From: Monodelphis domestica
Lineage: Eukaryota; Chordata; Mammalia; Didelphimorphia; Didelphidae
Direction of reading: 5' to 3'
DNA length: 64,000 nucleotides
Assembly: GCF_027887165.1 (NCBI RefSeq)
Contig: NC_077233.1
Span: 231,097,372 to 231,161,371, forward strand
Every line of letters begins with the position of its first letter. Within the stretch, counting starts at the first letter, position 1. Below are positions 1 through 12,100 of the stretch, one piece after another. Under the pieces are notes generated by a model, which was not told the origin of the DNA, searched no databases, and was given only the letters and a program-made list of their open reading frames with translations. A program made the position numbers and the translations under genes.

Positions 1-779
1 TAAACCAAGCCAATTTTAGTGAGGGGGCAATATGAAAGACAGTCAGGGAAGAGGATGCAAGCAGGTCTGGTGTGCTGGGACCTAAAGGAAATTGGACATA
101 TTCTGCTAGACTTTGAAGGAAATGAGGCACTCTTCCTAAACCAATAAAATTTGGTGTTTATTTTTTTAATAGCATTTTTATCTGAGTCTGGCAGGACCAA
201 GCATTAGGCTAGGAAGCAGGGTGTTTGGATGTGGGTGAATGTCAAAGTTCAGATTTGATGCTGACTCATCTTAGAGGAAATGCAGTGGAAATTGGCAGCT
301 AGGCAATATCAAACTTTTTTCCTATTGGAAAAAGGGAAATTTGATCATTATTATAATCTTACTTTTACAGGGTGATTCAGGGTGTTTTTGAGCTTCCCTG
401 GGATTTTATTTAGAAGACATTCCTCTATGATCATTTTGGTTGAATGTAAGTAAGGAATTCAGGACCCCCAAGATCCTAGTTTGGGTTTTGAGGAGATGGC
501 AAAGGGAATGGTAATTAAGAATGCATGCAAGAATAAGACTATAACTTGTGGTATGTGGTTTGAGGAGCTTATCCAACTCCTACACTGATTCGCCAATGAG
601 TTGGGATCCCAGAATGTGGCCACCTCACTCCCCATTAGTAGCCTTGGATGGTTGGTGGTGGTGGTAGAAAAGAATGTCACCTTTCTGTGAAACACTACAC
701 ATTGTAAACCAAGATGAAAAATCAAATGGTTTTAAGGGTTTTTTCATCATTGCATTCTCATCTGTGTTCAGACACCATG
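1..779. other. Unclassified flank
   Basis: No gene, RNA or recognisable repeat was identified. The short open frames here show no family resemblance. Confidence 0.4.
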
Positions 780-1245
780 GAGAGAAGACTTAGAATCATA
801 AAATTTCTGCGTTGTAAGAAAACTCTGAGGCCATCTAGTCCAACCTGCACCCAATTCAGAAAATTGACCTACTTTTTTCTTTTTTAATAAAAAAAACAAC
901 AATTTTTTACTTTTCATAGTGGTTTCCATTCCAGTGCATAGTTTCTTCTTGAGCTGTCTTGTTGTGACAGATGACAAAACCATTGGATTTAGATTTGGAA
1001 GAATCAGAACTGGAAGGGATCTGAGACCAAGAGAGGTGAAGTTATTGACTACAGATTTAGAGTTGGAAGGAACTTCAGAGGTTATCTAGTCTACTCCACT
1101 CATTTCACAAATGATCTTGAGGCAAAGGGAAGCTATGTGACTTAACTGAAGTCATACCAGTAGTAATCATCAAAGGCAGGATTTGAACCTAGGTCTTCTA
1201 ATTCTAGTTAGAGGTCTTTTTCTTATAGCACACAACTAGTTTGAG
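780..1245 (-). repeat. MIR/THER-type SINE fragments (two pieces)
   Basis: 780-860 and 985-1245 carry the old mammalian pattern of gene-desert SINEs read in reverse: GAGGCCATCTAGTCCAAC, then a decayed form of the usual remnant tGAGGaaACTGAGG, then GGATTTGAACCTAGGTCTTC. The copies are highly diverged. Confidence 0.5.
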
Positions 1246-1499
1246 GCAGAGTTTTGCTAGAACCCCAGTTCAATACATAGAAGTCATAAAGTTTTCTTAC
1301 TCCTAACTTCAGGTCCTTCATCTCTCCTCGGAAGAAAATAGGATATTCAGCCAAAGTTTCCCATTTCATATGGCCATATCCTGTGACTGAAATAAAATGT
1401 TCTTGCCATTGTTATTCCCTGTTCCTTAACACCTCTAAAGTGCCAGGTGCAGTCTATAAGCACATTCCACAGAATGTTGCCTGGACTCATGTAATTTCA

Positions 1500-2075
1500 T
1501 TAAAAAAATTTTTTTTTAAATTGCATTATTTTTTCATATAGACATTTAGTTTCTCTCCCACCTTCTCCCTTAAACTGAAAAAAGGAAAAGAAAACCAAAC
1601 ACCTTGTAAGAAATATATATAATCAACAAAATAAGTTGATAACTGTATTGACCAGAGGTATTAATCCTTTTCCTTATGATGTTGCAGTAATCATATAAAT
1701 TGTTGTGGTTCAGTCATTTGTAGAAATTATATTGTGTAAGTTGTTCACTAATTTGCTCATTTCACTCTTTAGTCAGTTAGTCAGTCAGTTATCAGTCAAT
1801 AAATGTTAAATGTCTACCTTGTGCTCATCACTATGCTAAGTCAGTCCTGGGGATTCAAGGAAAAGTAAGACAGTCCCTATTCTCAAGGGTCTTACAGTCT
1901 AAGGAGGGAGAAAACATCGGTTCCTATATGTCTTCCCAGGTTTCCCTGAAATCATATTATATAATAATATTTTATTATATTCATATAACGTCATTTGTTC
2001 TTTTTTTCTCCAGTTGAGGGGAACCCCTTGATTTCCAGGGCTGTGCCAGTAGAAAAAGAGCAGCTATCATGTTTT
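1500..2075 (-). repeat. L1 3'-end fragment split by a later repeat
   Basis: 1500-1754 resembles a marsupial L1 3' UTR in reverse (pyrimidine-rich tract, then AAACCAAACACCTTGTAA). 1916-2075 resembles the last part of L1 ORF2 in reverse, ending AAAAAGAGCAGCTAT as in the other L1 copies of this window. The intervening 1755-1915 is a different dispersed repeat. Confidence 0.5.
1755..1915 (+). repeat. Ancient dispersed repeat, 5' type (long plus-strand family)
   Basis: It has the pattern AATAAATGTTAAATGTCTACC..GGGGATTCAAGG..CAGTCCCTATTCTCAAGG..TTACAGTCTAA, which recurs at 7145, 8440, 21590, 23305, 28975, 35205, 35890 and 57775, always on this strand. Confidence 0.5.
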
Positions 2076-2473
2076 GAGCAATGTCATTTCAATGTAATTT
2101 TGTAATTATACTGTTATTATGCATCATAACCAAGTTCCACCCTCAAGTCAGACTCCTATAACGTCTTTCAGCCGTTTAATCCAGAGACCAACCCACCTCA
2201 GCTTTGTTGTCAGTTTGAGCTTTTGTGGCCCACGTAGATTCTTAAATATCACAGCTGTGGTCATAGGATCTATTAAGCCTTTTATATAAACAATTCACTT
2301 ACAGGGATCAGCCTCACAAAGAGGCATAATCAAGATAAGTGTTTCACCCTTCTGGAACACAATGGAAAAAGAGAGCAGACTAAAATCCATCTGAACCTTT
2401 ATTTATACCTTTAGCTCAGTTTCGGTCATGGTTCCACTGATTGCCCTGCTCTTGAAAAAGATTTGGGAGAATC

Positions 2474-2475
<2 letters not shown>
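2076..2475. other. Unclassified stretch
   Basis: No gene or repeat family was recognised. Confidence 0.35.

Positions 2476-2528
<53 letters not shown>
2476..2528 (+). repeat. (TG)n microsatellite
   Basis: A perfect TG dinucleotide run of about 26 units, likely polymorphic. Confidence 0.97.
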
Positions 2529-2530
<2 letters not shown>

Positions 2531-2888
2531 CAGACACAAGGAAAGCAAATGTTTAGAGCTAGAATCTGAGGTGTCAGGAGTTTACATCTGAAAAATTAGA
2601 GTACAAATGGGGTGTCCTTTCATTCACCAAATATGGGCACTAGCACTTTCTTCCACTCACATTCTCTGCCCAATGGAGTCATTATCTACATTCTGCCCTG
2701 CCCTTACATGTGAAATACTTTGTCCTTGTCATAGTGTTGTTTGAGGTTCATTCAGGGATGCACTGGACCAATTTGCCTGGGCTTTTGAGAGCCAACTGTT
2801 CAATTTTCAGAGGATTTACATATGGGAAATGCTACACACGAGGGATTAATTTATTGCTTTATTAATGATTGAGAAAGTGATGGAGAAG

Positions 2889-3088
2889 GGGAAGCTAGGT
2901 AGCTCAGTGGATTGAGAGCTGGGCTTAGAAATGGAAGGTTCTAGGTTCAAATGTGGCCTCAGACACTTCCTAGCTGCATGATTCTGGGCAAGTCACTTAA
3001 CCCCAATCGCCTAACCCTTATCACTCTTCTGCCTTGGAAACAATACTGAGTATCAATTCTAAGACAGAAGTTTAGGGTTAAAAAGAAA
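2889..3088 (+). repeat. Marsupial tRNA-headed SINE with short 3' tail
   Basis: The tRNA-like head GCTAGGTAGCTCAGTGGATT is followed by the B-box-like GGTTCAAATGTGGCC, GGGCAAGTCACTTAACC, and the tail CTCTTCTGCCTTGG..TTCTAAGACAGAAG. Nine further full or near-full plus- and minus-strand copies occur in the window. Confidence 0.9.
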
Positions 3089-3269
3089 GAGAGACCATGA
3101 TGGAGAAAAAATCAGTAATGGAGATTGAACTTGAAAGTGTGTCTTGTGTTAAGTATCGATCTTAATGCACACACAAGTTATATACATACATAACTCTATG
3201 AAGAGCTAGTTAAGACATTTACTGGCATACCCTGGTCTCACTTTCCTCTAAATGTTTAAAAAGATATTA

Positions 3270-3625
3270 CTTCTCCATTAGGGACAATGCAATGTCCCTC
3301 AACAATCTGAAGGGATCTAAAAAACATTATCCACAAGCAGAGGACAAACTGTGGGAGTAAAAACACCGAGGAAAAGCAACTGCTTGACTAAAGGGGGGAA
3401 GGGGATACGACTGAGGAGAGACTCTAAATGAACACTCTAATGCAAATACCAACAACATGGAAATGGGTTTGAATCAAGAACACATGTGATACCCAGTGGA
3501 ATTGCGCATCAGCTATGGGAGAGGTGGTGGGAGGGGTGGGGGGGGGAGGAAAAGAAAATGATTTTTGTTTCCAATGAATAATGTTTGGAAATGACCAAAT
3601 AAAATAATGTTTATTTAAAAAAAAG
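3270..3625 (+). repeat. L1 3' end with poly(A)
   Basis: It matches, in the opposite orientation, the 3' end of the L1 at 58785-59110 (shared CAAGCAGAGGACAAA, ACACCGAGGAAAAGCAACTG and GGTGGTGGGAGGGG). It ends in AATAAAATAATG and an A-run, so it is a 5'-truncated insertion. Confidence 0.9.
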
Positions 3626-4199
3626 ATATTACCAAACTGAAGTATGGAGCAGCCTGACCTCTTCTCCAGAGACTGATTTGGATAGCATGTCTCCTTCTTC
3701 CCTCTCAGCCTACACACTCAGAGAAACTAAGGGAGGCAGAAGACATTGATTCTGCCCATCCAGCTAGCCACAGTCCACATCACCATTCACACTGGAATTT
3801 TAGGTGAGATGGATTTCAAGATACAGAACACAGCAGCACAGTCTCTTTGAACCTCAGATTTCCTTGAACATGGGGTAAACAGTAGTTATCACCTAATAGG
3901 CATGGCTCACCATTCTTTAGAACAACGACCCGACCAGGGGCTCAGGGAACTGCCCCTTTGAGAGGACTGACTTTAATGCCCCAAAGGGAAGCTGAGTAGG
4001 AAAGCACTCTTAGAGCCCTGGTTGCTCTAGCTGAGGATTTTGTCACTGTCTTACATATCCTTTGGTGCAAAGGCTCTTTGGGGGAGATAGGAGCTCAAGA
4101 TGAGTGTATGTACCTTCTTTACCTGTGGTTGTACAGTCAATACATTGGGAAAAGGACAATTAGTGCCACTTGTCTGACTCATAGATTTTGTAAAGGGTC
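3626..4199. other. Unclassified stretch
   Basis: No coding exon or clear repeat was recognised. The short open frames lack family resemblance. Confidence 0.35.
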
Positions 4200-4360
4200 A
4201 TAATGTGAAATAAAGCTAGAAAGGTAGGGTAAGCCAGATGGTACAGGAACCAGAGAACCAGGTTAAGGAGTTTAATGTTCTTAATGTAAGTCTCAAATAT
4301 AATTTGGAACCCGTGAAGGTTTTCAGGTAGAGATAATTATGTCATCACAAAGATCCATTA
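4200..4360 (+). repeat. Fragment of the ancient long plus-strand repeat
   Basis: It carries GGTTAAGGAGTTTAATGTTC, TTGGAACCCGTGAAGG and AATTATGTCATCACAAAGATC, decayed forms of the ..GGAGCCATTGAAGG.. and ..GTGACATGATCAGA.. phrases of a common ancient mammalian repeat. Confidence 0.45.
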
Positions 4361-5464
4361 AGATGATTATTTTTGGCAAGAAGATTATTTATTATTATTA
4401 TTATTTAATATTCTGTAATACTAAATATGGATTAGAGAGAATAGAGACCAGAGGACGTAAGGACCAGAATGGACCAGAGGACCAGTGGAACTAATAAGGA
4501 CAATTTTCACCAGTGTAAGTGGATATAGAAAGGCTTTGCCTTTGGTAAAGGGAGTTTCATGCAATAAGGAATGTAGTGGAAAAGATTTGTGGTACAGGGA
4601 AACCATCTTCTTGCTTCTGAATTGATAGTATGCCTAAAAGTGACCGTGAAGATAAATCTCCTTAAGCCATTTTGGTATGACTGTGAGACTGGATCAGAAT
4701 GGGCAATGGGATATCTGGTTCACCTTCTTCTCTTCATGTTTTTTTTTTCTTCCTGAACAATTGTTTTCTCTCACTCAAAGCCAAGCCTTCATGACCCCAG
4801 GGGTATAGAATGTCTACTCATATTCTCTACAACTTCTAGGTTGGATTTTTCCCTCCTTTCTTTAATTTTATTATTTTGCTGTCCCTATGAATAGGCCAAC
4901 CACAGCCTCTTGGTTCAAAGATTCTCCTGTTATAAAACTTTGATTTACATAGATTATCTAGTGTTGTCTTTATCTCTGTGTATCTGTGTCTAGGACTGTT
5001 AAAAAGAGGCTCTTGTGATATTGATTCTTCTTTCTTTATTTTAACTAGGTTGGATCAACATCTGATGCTTTTTTTTTTACCAGATAGAGAGAGGACAAGG
5101 AGAGAATTTAGGGCATAGTCTCTGTAGCTTTGGGGATCCCAATTGTAAGGTTAGACAGTCAGAAGGTAGGACATTTACAATTCGTTCTTCCTTCTCAGCT
5201 ACATATGGCTGATCAGGTTAGGAGTAGGGATGGATTTTGGTAGAGTATCTGCAGTGGAGGTGGGAGAAGAGATCTAAAAATAAGTCCTAGCCACACTTCT
5301 TCAAGTTAGTTTTATGATGGACATGTCGAGGCTAGTTGGGAAAGGAGTGTGGAGTAAGCCTTTTAGGAATTAGAATTTTCTAGTGCTAATAAATGAGTTT
5401 TTTTCTTGTTTAGGTTTTACCTTCTTTGCTCTCTGGATTTGGGGAGAGGGGACATGCACAACCA
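4361..5464. other. Unclassified stretch with a short (TTA)n run
   Basis: An ATT-trinucleotide run lies at about 4382-4404. No gene was recognised in the remainder. Confidence 0.35.
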
Positions 5465-5716
5465 TTTTTAAAGTATCAATTATGTGCCAGGCACTGTGTT
5501 AAGTGTTTTTCAAATATTATCTTATTTGATCTTCAAAACATCTCTATTAAACAGGTGCAATGATTATCTCAATTTTACAGTTCAGAAAACTGAGGAAAAT
5601 AGATATTAGATGAATTGCCTAGGGTCACAATGCTAGTAAATGTCCAAATCTGGATTTGAACTCAGGTCTTCCTATTTCCAAGCTCAGTGTTTTACTACAC
5701 CAATTAGCTGTCTCAA
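5465..5716 (-). repeat. MIR/THER CORE-SINE
   Basis: In reverse it shows ATTATGTGCCAGGCACTGTG, then TTTTACAG, GAAAACTGAGG, and a GATTTGAACTCAGGTCTTCC tRNA-derived head ending in AGCTGTCTC. It is near full length. Confidence 0.8.
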
Positions 5717-6550
5717 TTTAGCTATACTATTCTATATTTTATGCTAATTTTTTTTGGTGGGGGAGGAATTGAAGAGTTAAATGCTTCAGAGGAATTGCCT
5801 AATCTACTACCTCACTATAATATATAGTTTGGAAGCTTTTTTCTTTTGCTTTTGACACTATTGGATTTCAATATTTCTATATTAGTTGTAGCACAGGTTT
5901 TGTGATTCTGACTATACTTCCTTGATATTTAGTTTTTTTTCTGACTGCTTGAACCATTTTATCTTTGATGAAGAAGAATTTGGCTATGATATTACAAAGA
6001 GTTCTCTCTTGGAGTTTCTTACAGGAGGTAACCAATGAATTCTTTCCATTTTGACTTTGTTTCAAGTTGTAATAGAATTGGACAACATTCTTTTAAGATT
6101 TCTTAAAATATGATGTACAGTTTCTTTGTTAGGCTATTGCTTTCACAGTATGGTAAATCTTAAAGGATGTGTTTTCAACTTGTTTCAAGATTTTTTTTAA
6201 TAGAATATACCTTACATATACATCTAAATTTTCAGTCTTCTGACTTTGTTCTAATATTCTTTATTTTCTATTGAGATCATTGAATTCTATGTGCTTCATT
6301 CTATTTCCCAATGAGTTCACTACTGGGTAAAATTTTCTACTTTTTGTTTAAAGTTATTTTCTCTCTTCCCTACTCCCCCCTCCCCAGAGCTTTAATTTCA
6401 TTTTAAGCTTTTGTTCTAGTAATTCTTGAAGGTATTGTGGCCAAGACACTCTTTTATTTTGGGGGGGATGCTTTATTAGTTCTTAATGTGTAGATAGTCT
6501 GATTTTCAATGATGCCTTTTGGACTTTTCTTATCCCATACTATTTCTTAA
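5717..6550. other. T-rich stretch, possibly decayed antisense L1
   Basis: Long T-rich segments and phrases such as CTTTAATTTCATTTTAAGC..TTGTTCTAGTAATTCTTGAAGG resemble the reverse complement of an L1 ORF1 coiled-coil region. The resemblance is weak. Confidence 0.25.
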
Positions 6551-6943
6551 TTGTATTCAAAGTTTTCTTCTGATTATTTATATTTTTATTGCCTAATTTT
6601 CTATAGCAACTTTGTGTTAGGGCCAGATTCACCCCGCCCCCCACTTAGATCATTTGGTGTCTATCAGGAACCAATTCTTTCTCATTATTTATTTCCAAAA
6701 GGAGTCCATGTCTTTGGCACCTTTGAGGGTCCTAACATGTATACACAATGCTTGGCCCAGGCACTGTGCCTAATGGCCTACTGGAAACTGGCTTTATATT
6801 CATTCGTGGCTCCAGTAATTGAAGGCCAAGATCCTATTGCCTTCAAGCCCTGTTTACTAAAATTAGACTTAATTTACATCCTTTTTGGCATAGCCCCACT
6901 TGGAGCACCTGAAGGTTTTTGGAGAGATGATCCAAAGTCTTAA
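6551..6943 (+). other. Unassigned open reading frame of 130 codons
   Basis: An open frame running to a TAA with balanced composition in its second half (GVHVFGTFEGPNMYTQC, APVIEGQDPIAFKPC, APLGAPEGFWRDDPK). I recognise no family. It has no visible splice partners, no strong start context and lies in repeat-rich DNA. It could be a remnant of a repeat-encoded or processed-gene protein, or chance. Confidence 0.25.
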
Positions 6944-7144
6944 TGGTTTACCATACTATAGAAACAGCATTGTTCAGCCCTAAGATTTTAATGTATTTGT
7001 TCCCTCTGAAAGGATTAATAAAGCAATAGCCATCTTAATAGCTAATATTTGTATAGGCATTCTAAAGAGTAAAAAGAAATGGAAGAAAAAGATGACATAA
7101 CTGAGGAGGATTCAAGGAGATGACATTTGACCTGGATCTTGAAA

Positions 7145-7330
7145 TTTAATTAGGATTGGTCAATAACCATTTATTAAGCAATGAGTGCTGACTATACAAA
7201 GAAAGACAGTACCTTCTAGAAACTAATAATCGAATGGGCTAGAGAACATTCAAATAGCTATGTAACGTTATTTCTGTTATGTTAACATATCAATAATATA
7301 GAGAATTCAGAGAAACTTGGGAAGACGTGA
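7145..7330 (+). repeat. Ancient dispersed repeat, 5' type
   Basis: CAATAACCATTTATTAAGCA..ACAAAGAAAGACAGTACC..AATGGGCTAGAG is a decayed copy of the family listed at 1755. Confidence 0.45.
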
Positions 7331-7639
7331 AATGATACAGAAATAGAACAATGTACATAATTAGCTTAATAATGTAAATAACCTTGTATACAGTTGCTTC
7401 AACAACAAAAAGGAAAACAATACTGAAATTCTAACGAATTCAGAATTCTAATGAATTTTGATACATACGGTGACCAGTCAGCAATTCAAGGGCATGTCTC
7501 CCTCCTTTGAGCAGAGGGGAGGTGGACTATAGCTATAGAATGAAGAATACATTGTCAGGAAGGATAAGGGGGTTGATTCGTTGTTCATTGGAATATTTTG
7601 GTACAAGGTTGTGTTCTAATGCTGGAAGTGATCAAGCAG

Positions 7640-7805
7640 TGTGTGGGAATGGCAAATTCTACCCTTCTCTCTACTATTTAACTACCACCTGGGTAGGTAA
7701 AGTTTTACATCTCTCTGGGCCTCTGTTTTCTCAACTATAAATGGGTGTGTTGGACTAGATACCTTCTTAGGTCTCTTCTAGCTCAAATCACATGATTCTA
7801 AGTGA
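7640..7805 (+). repeat. MIR/THER-type SINE 3' half
   Basis: CTCTGGGCCTCTGTTTTCTC, then a body resembling GTTGGACTAGAT, GGTCTCTTCTAGCTC and ATGATTCTAAG, as in several other SINE copies here. Confidence 0.6.
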
Positions 7806-8169
7806 CACATATATTAAAATGCAAAACATTAACTACAAAATTATCTGCCAAATTCCTTGGCCTTATTTAGCTTAGTTAAGGCAATGATACACATCTAGCA
7901 AATGCTTATGTTGATGGGGTATGGGGTCAAATGGAACAAAGTTTGATTTCCCCCCCCCAAACTATTCATCAAACATTATCAGTACTAAGGAGTGGAATGT
8001 AAGCTTTTGAGTACTATCTATATTTAGAGAAAAGAGTTACACCTGTAAGCAGTCAGGAATTGGGTACTGAGGTAAGACAATGAGTAGTTTTGACTTCCTG
8101 AGGAAAAGCAGATGCCAGGCTCTAGATATTCCTATTGAGAAATTTAGATGTGGCCTGAGAATTCAGCAA

Positions 8170-8380
8170 CTAAGAGACAGTGTGGTATAGTGGAAAGAGC
8201 TGATTTTGGAGCCATATGATCTGACTTCAAATTTTGCCTCTCACACTACTTTTCTGACCTCCAGCAAGTTGCTTAATTTCTTTGGGCTTCAATTTCCTTA
8301 TCTGAGAAAATAGGATGTTGGACTAAATGGCGCCAGGAGTATCTTTTAGCTCTGTACCCATAATGCTCTGAACTTCATGC
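8170..8380 (+). repeat. MIR/THER-type SINE
   Basis: The head GTGTGGTATAGTGGAAAGAG is followed by GACTTCAAATTTTGCC, AGCAAGTTGCTTAATTTC and GTTGGACTAAATG. Confidence 0.7.
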
Positions 8381-8434
8381 ATCCTCACTGTCATCATTAC
8401 ACTGGATATCCCTACTAGTTGTCCAAAGCCTAAT

Positions 8435-8710
8435 TCTTTTTAACATTTATGAATCACTGGGCATTGGGTCTACAAAAGCAAAAATAGTTCCTGTCCTCAA
8501 GGATCTTATAGGGATCTCATGGATCTATTTGGGAATGCCTAAAAACACTTTAGCAAATACAAGATTATAACAGAAGGAATAGAGGACTCAGGATATCAAG
8601 AAAGGACTTAAGTAGGAGGTGGCACCTGAGCTGGGCTCTGAAGAAAGCTAAAGATTCTAATGAAAAGAGGGGAGGAAAGAATGTATCCAAGGCATGGGGA
8701 CAGTAGCCTG
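8435..8710 (+). repeat. Fragment of the ancient long plus-strand repeat
   Basis: AACATTTATGAATCACTGGG..TCCTGTCCTCAAGGATCTTA..GAGCTGGGCTCTGAAGAAAG..CAAGGCATGGGGACAG follows the order of the ancient repeat (5' part into body). Confidence 0.5.
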
Positions 8711-8919
8711 GACACAACCTAATGATGACCTCTCTTTCATAGATCCAAATAACCTTTTTTCTTTACTGGAAATTAATTGTTATTATGGTCAACTATTACA
8801 AAAGATAAAATCCTACAACATCAGGGGTTTTGATCTGTGGTATACTCAGAATTATAATTGGAAATGCCTTTTAATGGCCATTGGTAAAGTTGGGAAGAGA
8901 ATAAGTGCCCCAGTCCTCT

Positions 8920-8925
8920 TTTATT
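8920..8925 (-). terminator. Candidate polyadenylation signal of the ACSM gene
   Basis: AATAAA on the minus strand lies about 100 nt after the TGA and is the first such hexamer downstream. It would give a short 3' UTR of roughly 120 nt. No transcript evidence is available here. Confidence 0.4.
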
Positions 8926-9025
8926 CCAACCTAATACTGCTTAAATATGCATATGTATCTGACACATACTCTACTTAAGAGAGACACATGTTCTCACAGC
9001 ATCTGAGCTGGAGTCCAGAAATAGA

Positions 9026-9115
9026 TCACTGATTAAATCCTCTTTCAATTTTCCTGAGACTGCTCCTCATGATCTTCCCTGTGACAGTTTTGGGCAGATC
9101 TGGAACGAACTCCAC
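9026..9115 (-). CDS. ACSM1: ACSM coding exon 13 with catalytic lysine and stop, residues 552-580
   Basis: The last coding exon follows acceptor AAACAG. It encodes [15 protein letters not shown] and ends at TGA (9026-9028). Lys565 in TGK is the A10 lysine needed for adenylation. The last 13 residues ([13 protein letters not shown]) differ from the recalled human ACSM1 end (..RKELRKKE..GQM), as expected for a fast-evolving tail. Confidence 0.94.
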   Translation of the reverse strand: MEFVPDLPKTVTGKIMRSSLRKIERGFNQ

Positions 9116-12100
9116 CTGTTTAAAAAAAAAAAGACAAAATCCTTCTAGACTCAGTACCAGAATATCCCACCAAATCTCTTTCACTCAGTTGAAGAGGTGA
9201 TTATTTTCCTCAGTTTCCTTTTGTGTAAAATGAGGGTTTTGGATTGAAAATTCTCTAATGTCTCCTTTGACTCTCACACTTTCAGATTCTAAGCCTGGTC
9301 CTGTTAGATCTATGTATTTTTGTAGAATTTCTCTTTATGGAATTTTATTATGTATTTTCTTAAATTAAAAAATTTTAATAACAAATTTCCACATAAGTTT
9401 TCCCAAGTTATATGATTCATATTGTCATCCTCTTTTCTTCCCTCCCCTCTCCAAGAGCTTGCAAGCACTTCAATTTGGGCTATACATGTATTATTACACA
9501 AAACATTTCCATATTATTCATTTTATGAGCAAATAATAGAGAGCCAAAACCTATGGGATTCTGATATGCTGGAGAATTACAATAATGAAAATCCCTCTCC
9601 ACCGGATGAAGTATCCTCATGCTTCTTCGTTTGGCCAGATGATTTCAACCAATATAGAAGGTCAATGCCATTGGAAGTCCAAACTTTCTTAGAGGGTCAC
9701 TAAACTGGACTTCACACAGACTGGATAGTGATGGAAAGTTATGCTCTCTTCCCATCTCCACTCCCTAACTTAGAAAAAATTCTGTTGTGAGTGACCTTAC
9801 CTTCCTAGGATACTTGTAGGGGGCAGTAGTCTCCTTCACGTGCCGCTGTAACTCCTGAGCCAGCTGGTTATGGTCATGGGTCATAAACTCTGGGGTCAGG
9901 ACCACAAATGCCTTCACTACCTGCAGGATTGGAGCAGGACTTATTGACAGAAGCTGGGGGAAAGTGTAACATAGGACACTTGGGGGGCCCAACTAAGGAA
10001 GAGCTGTGTCCAGAACACTATAGATTTGAAGAATTGATAGAAAAGGAAAAGAGCTAAAGAGTTGGTTAATCAATAAACACTTATTAAACATTTACTATAT
10101 GCCATCTAAGTGGCACAGTGGATAGAGTGCCAGGTCTGGAGTCCGGAAGACTTATCTTCATGAGTTCAAATTTGATCGTAGACACTTCATAGGTTTGTGA
10201 CACTGGACAAGTCATTTAATCTCAATTGCCTGGCCCTTGTTGCTCTTCTGTCTTAGAATCAATTCCAAGTTAGAAGGTATTTTTTTTTTTGTGATCTTAC
10301 AGAAATTCCTGAGACCACTGATACTTGTCTGTCCTATGATGTGTTATTTGAACCAAGGTCTTCTTAAGTCCAGATCTCTGTCCACTCTGCCACACAGCTT
10401 TAATGAAAGCTTAAACTTAATGTTGTTCAGTTGTTTCAGTTGTGTCTGACTCCTGGTGATCCCATTTGGAGTTTTCATGGCAAAATTCCTGGAGTGGTTT
10501 GCCATTTCCTTCTCCAACTATTTTATAGGTGAGGAATGGAGGCAAATAGGGTGAAGTGACTTGTCCAGGGTCACATAGTAAGTATCTGAGGTCAGATTTG
10601 AATTCTGTGATCCCAATACCCATGCCCTATCTACTGTACTACCTAGCATTAAACTATACAGCACTATATAAATGTAAGGGATTATTATTATTATGCAACC
10701 CATCATGGTGCCCCTAAGCCTTTTTGTATTTCTTAAAAATATAGAGACAATGAATATGGCTACAGGCAGAAACAAAAGTAGAGATGGGCAATAATTAGGT
10801 CACCGATGGGAACTGTATAATTGAGTTTGGCTAATATGGTCCATTTTTAGCTCTTGACTAGTCAAATCATTAATTCATTAGCTGAAAGTGAGCCAATAGT
10901 ATAATTCAGTTGTCAAAATATTAATAAAACCTACAGCATGCAGATCAAGGGAGATAATGGTCACAAATTCTTCCATTTTGGTACAAATTCTGGAATTTAC
11001 TTTGAGGCCAGTTCTAGTTGCCACATTTTAAGAAGGATGTTTCTTTAATGGAATGTGTTCAGGAGAGGGTGCTTTGGGATGTTGCAGAGCCTGGGAACTA
11101 AGTCATAAGAAAATAGTTGAAAGAACTTGGCATGTATAGCCTGGAGAAGAAAAGACTTAGGACATGTTCCTTGCCTTCAAATATTTAAAGAGCTGTCATG
11201 TGGAAGAAGGATTGGATTTATCAGAGAACAGAACTAGGACCAATGGATGGATGGTTGAGGGAGGCAGAGAATGATTTAACATAAGAAAGAACTGAATAAT
11301 TAAAGTCCTTTAAAATGGAATGAGGGCAGCTAGGTGGTGCAATGATAGAGCATTATGCTTGGAACCAGGAAGACTTATTTCCCTAAGTTCAAATCTGGTC
11401 TTAGACACTTACTAGCCATGTGACTCCTTGGAAAGTCACATAACCCTCTTTGTCTCAGTTTCCTCATCTGTAAAATGAGCCGGAAAAGGAAAATGGCAAA
11501 AACATATTTGCCAAGAAAACCCCAAATGGTGTCATAAAAAGTTGGACATGACTGAAAAATAACTGGAAAAACAATAGAATAAAATGGTCAGTATGTCTGG
11601 TATTAGAATTAGGAGGACTGGGATTCAAGTTCTGTCTCAGACAAACCCCAGCTGAGGAAGCATGGATACATTGCTTAATCTCTCAGTAGCCAAGGCAATT
11701 CTTGAAAACTATATGGTGCAGACCACTTACCAATTTACATTACTGAATTTCCATAAAATGTGTTCCTTACATCAGTGGTGTCAAATTCAAATAGAATGGA
11801 GGCCAATACCCCATACATAGGGAATTCTAATTTGGCACATTGATTCAGAAAACCACATATCAACATTATCTATGTTCAATTGCATTTTTCATATTGTGAA
11901 ATATTTCCTGATTAGATTTTAATTTGGTTTGGGTTGTACTTAGGAGTATTGTGGCTCCTATGATTCTCAGGCCTCATGTTTTGACACCTTTACCTCAGAC
12001 CGATAAAAGCACAGGTTAGTTCCAAAATAGAACTTTAGGGGAGTTTATAGGATCATCTATTAAGAGCTGGCAGGGATCTTACAGATTATTTAATCAAGTC

